DNA of 7,566 bases, from assembly GCA_022361315.1 (NCBI GenBank), contig JAKSBB010000730.1, positions 1-7,566 of the forward strand, given 5' to 3'. The DNA comes from Desulfobacterales bacterium. Lineage in GTDB: Bacteria; Desulfobacterota; Desulfobacteria; Desulfobacterales; Desulfobacteraceae. The position numbers and the translations under genes are program-made. Positions within the stretch are counted from its first letter, which is position 1, and each line of letters opens with the position of its first letter. Below, in pieces: positions 6,738 to 7,566 of this stretch. The notes beneath the pieces are model-generated. The model made no database searches. It was not told where the DNA came from and saw only the letters and a list, made by a program, of their open reading frames with translations.

Positions 6738-7541
6738 ATGGAAAAGAAACTATACGGAGTCATACTGGTCTGGACATTGGGACTGGGGCTGTTGTTCTAC
6801 TGGAATATCCAGTCCGCCCTGTCCCACCGGGAAACCCTGATTCTCCAGTCCGCAAGAGTCCTGTTTGAAAAAATGGTGATCGTCCGGCAGTGGAACTCCG
6901 ATTACAACGGGGTCTATGTCCGGGTGGACAAAGGGGGAAAACCCAACCCCTACCTGAAAGACGACCTGAGGGATCTGGACTGCGGCGGTATCCGTCTGAC
7001 AAAGTTCAATCCCTCTTATATGACCCGGGAAATATCCGATACCGCCAGCAAAAAGTTCGGGGTCAGTTTCCATGTCACCGGGCTTGCCCCGCTGCGGCCC
7101 GAAAACCGTCCGGATGCCTGGGAAAAGTCTGCCCTGAAAAGCTTTTCCCGGGGTGGGCTCATGGAAAGAGGAGAGTTTCTTGAAAACGGGGACGGTCCCT
7201 ATTTCAAGTATATCAAAGGGTTGGTGGCACAGGAATCCTGCCTGGAATGCCACAAGGAACGGGGGACCAAACTCAACGAGATTTTCGGGGGGATCAGCGT
7301 GTCCCTGTATAATTTGCCTTCCGCAAAGCTCTCCCCGGTTATTGCCGGCCATCTGATTATCTGGACCACAGGACTTTTCATGATACTCATTGCCGGGAGG
7401 AAGCTGATCCGCGCCTACCGGGCCATTTATGACCAGTCCATCCTGGACGGCCTTACCCAAATTCCCAACCGGCGGTGCTTTGACGAACGGCTTGTGCAGG
7501 AGGCCGGCCGCAGCCTTCGCACCCGACACCGCTTTCGGTGA
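6738..7541 (+). CDS. Membrane sensor with CxxCH heme domain (DUF3365/Tll0287-like) and start of a GGDEF diguanylate cyclase, frame broken near its end
   Basis: The open frame is 267 residues. A transmembrane helix at about 6-25 and a second at about 204-222 enclose a periplasmic domain with a c-type heme motif, CLECH (Cys168, Cys171, His172). Its features (ARVLFEKMVIVRQWNSDYNGVY near 39-60, then NPYLKDDLR and GISVSLYNLP) fit the DUF3365/Tll0287-like heme sensor family. After the second helix, DGLTQIPNRRCFDE (237-250) is the canonical start of a GGDEF domain, which makes cyclic di-GMP. The frame then stops at 7539-7541, long before the catalytic motif, while GGDEF-like sequence goes on in the -1 frame. 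The gene as read is therefore frameshifted, or the sequence has an indel error. Expected role: redox or gas sensing coupled to c-di-GMP signalling. The Shine-Dalgarno is weak and distant (AGGAAA at 6721-6726). It is probably not part of the methyltransferase operon. Confidence 0.8.
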   Translation: MEKKLYGVILVWTLGLGLLFYWNIQSALSHRETLILQSARVLFEKMVIVRQWNSDYNGVYVRVDKGGKPNPYLKDDLRDLDCGGIRLTKFNPSYMTREISDTASKKFGVSFHVTGLAPLRPENRPDAWEKSALKSFSRGGLMERGEFLENGDGPYFKYIKGLVAQESCLECHKERGTKLNEIFGGISVSLYNLPSAKLSPVIAGHLIIWTTGLFMILIAGRKLIRAYRAIYDQSILDGLTQIPNRRCFDERLVQEAGRSLRTRHRFR

Positions 7542-7566
7542 TTATGGCTGACATTGATAATTTCAA
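7532..7566 (+). other. Continuation of the GGDEF domain in the -1 frame, running off the window
   Basis: Read from CTT at 7532-7534, the sequence gives LSVIMADIDNF, a typical GGDEF strand with the metal-binding Asp (consensus LS...DIDxFK). Joining it after Arg265 of the preceding frame gives a spacing from FDE to LS of 15 residues, as expected for intact GGDEF domains. One missing base at about 7527-7534 explains the break. The rest of the domain, including the GGDEF motif itself, lies beyond the window. Confidence 0.8.

Noticed and set aside
7520..7541. Programmed -1 ribosomal frameshift in the GGDEF gene
   Set aside because: No X-XXY-YYZ slippery heptamer is present near the frame change; a simple one-base indel explains it.

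Overview
The window looks like part of a chromosome of a GC-rich anaerobic bacterium, most plausibly a sulfate-reducing Desulfobacterota (Desulfobacteraceae-like). This is inferred from the gene content: MttB-type methyltransferases without pyrrolysine, a UroD-superfamily methyltransferase, a LarA-like protein, and a heme-binding DUF3365/GGDEF sensor. No rRNA or other phylogenetic marker is present, so the assignment is tentative.

Layout. Positions 1-6642 hold five co-directional plus-strand genes that look like one operon. They are a 5'-truncated LarA-like (DUF2088, nickel-pincer-type) protein (3-974), a UroD/MtaA-like methyltransferase (1018-2046), a BCCT-family betaine/carnitine/choline transporter (2094-3665), and two diverged MttB-superfamily (trimethylamine/glycine betaine methyltransferase) paralogs (3720-5198 and 5209-6642). 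Gaps are 43, 47, 54 and 10 nt. The 54-nt gap holds a perfect 24-nt palindrome. A terminator-like hairpin with a T-run overlaps the end of the last MttB gene. After a 95-nt gap with a possible promoter comes a separate gene (6738 onward) for a membrane protein with a periplasmic CxxCH heme-binding DUF3365 domain and the beginning of a GGDEF domain. Its reading frame breaks near 7531, but recognisable GGDEF sequence continues in the -1 frame to the window edge.

How the genes work together (inference). The BCCT carrier would import a quaternary amine. One or both MttB homologs would move a methyl group from it to a corrinoid protein, and the UroD-like enzyme would either pass that methyl on to a C1 carrier or act as another corrinoid methyltransferase. 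The LarA-like protein could invert a hydroxy-acid stereocentre of the substrate or of a breakdown product. No corrinoid protein (MttC/MtgC type), reductive activator (RamA) or LarBCE cofactor-synthesis gene is seen, so essential partners must lie outside the window. The association of a LarA-like protein with two non-pyrrolysine MttB paralogs and a transporter with a CaiT-like pocket is the most interesting feature here.
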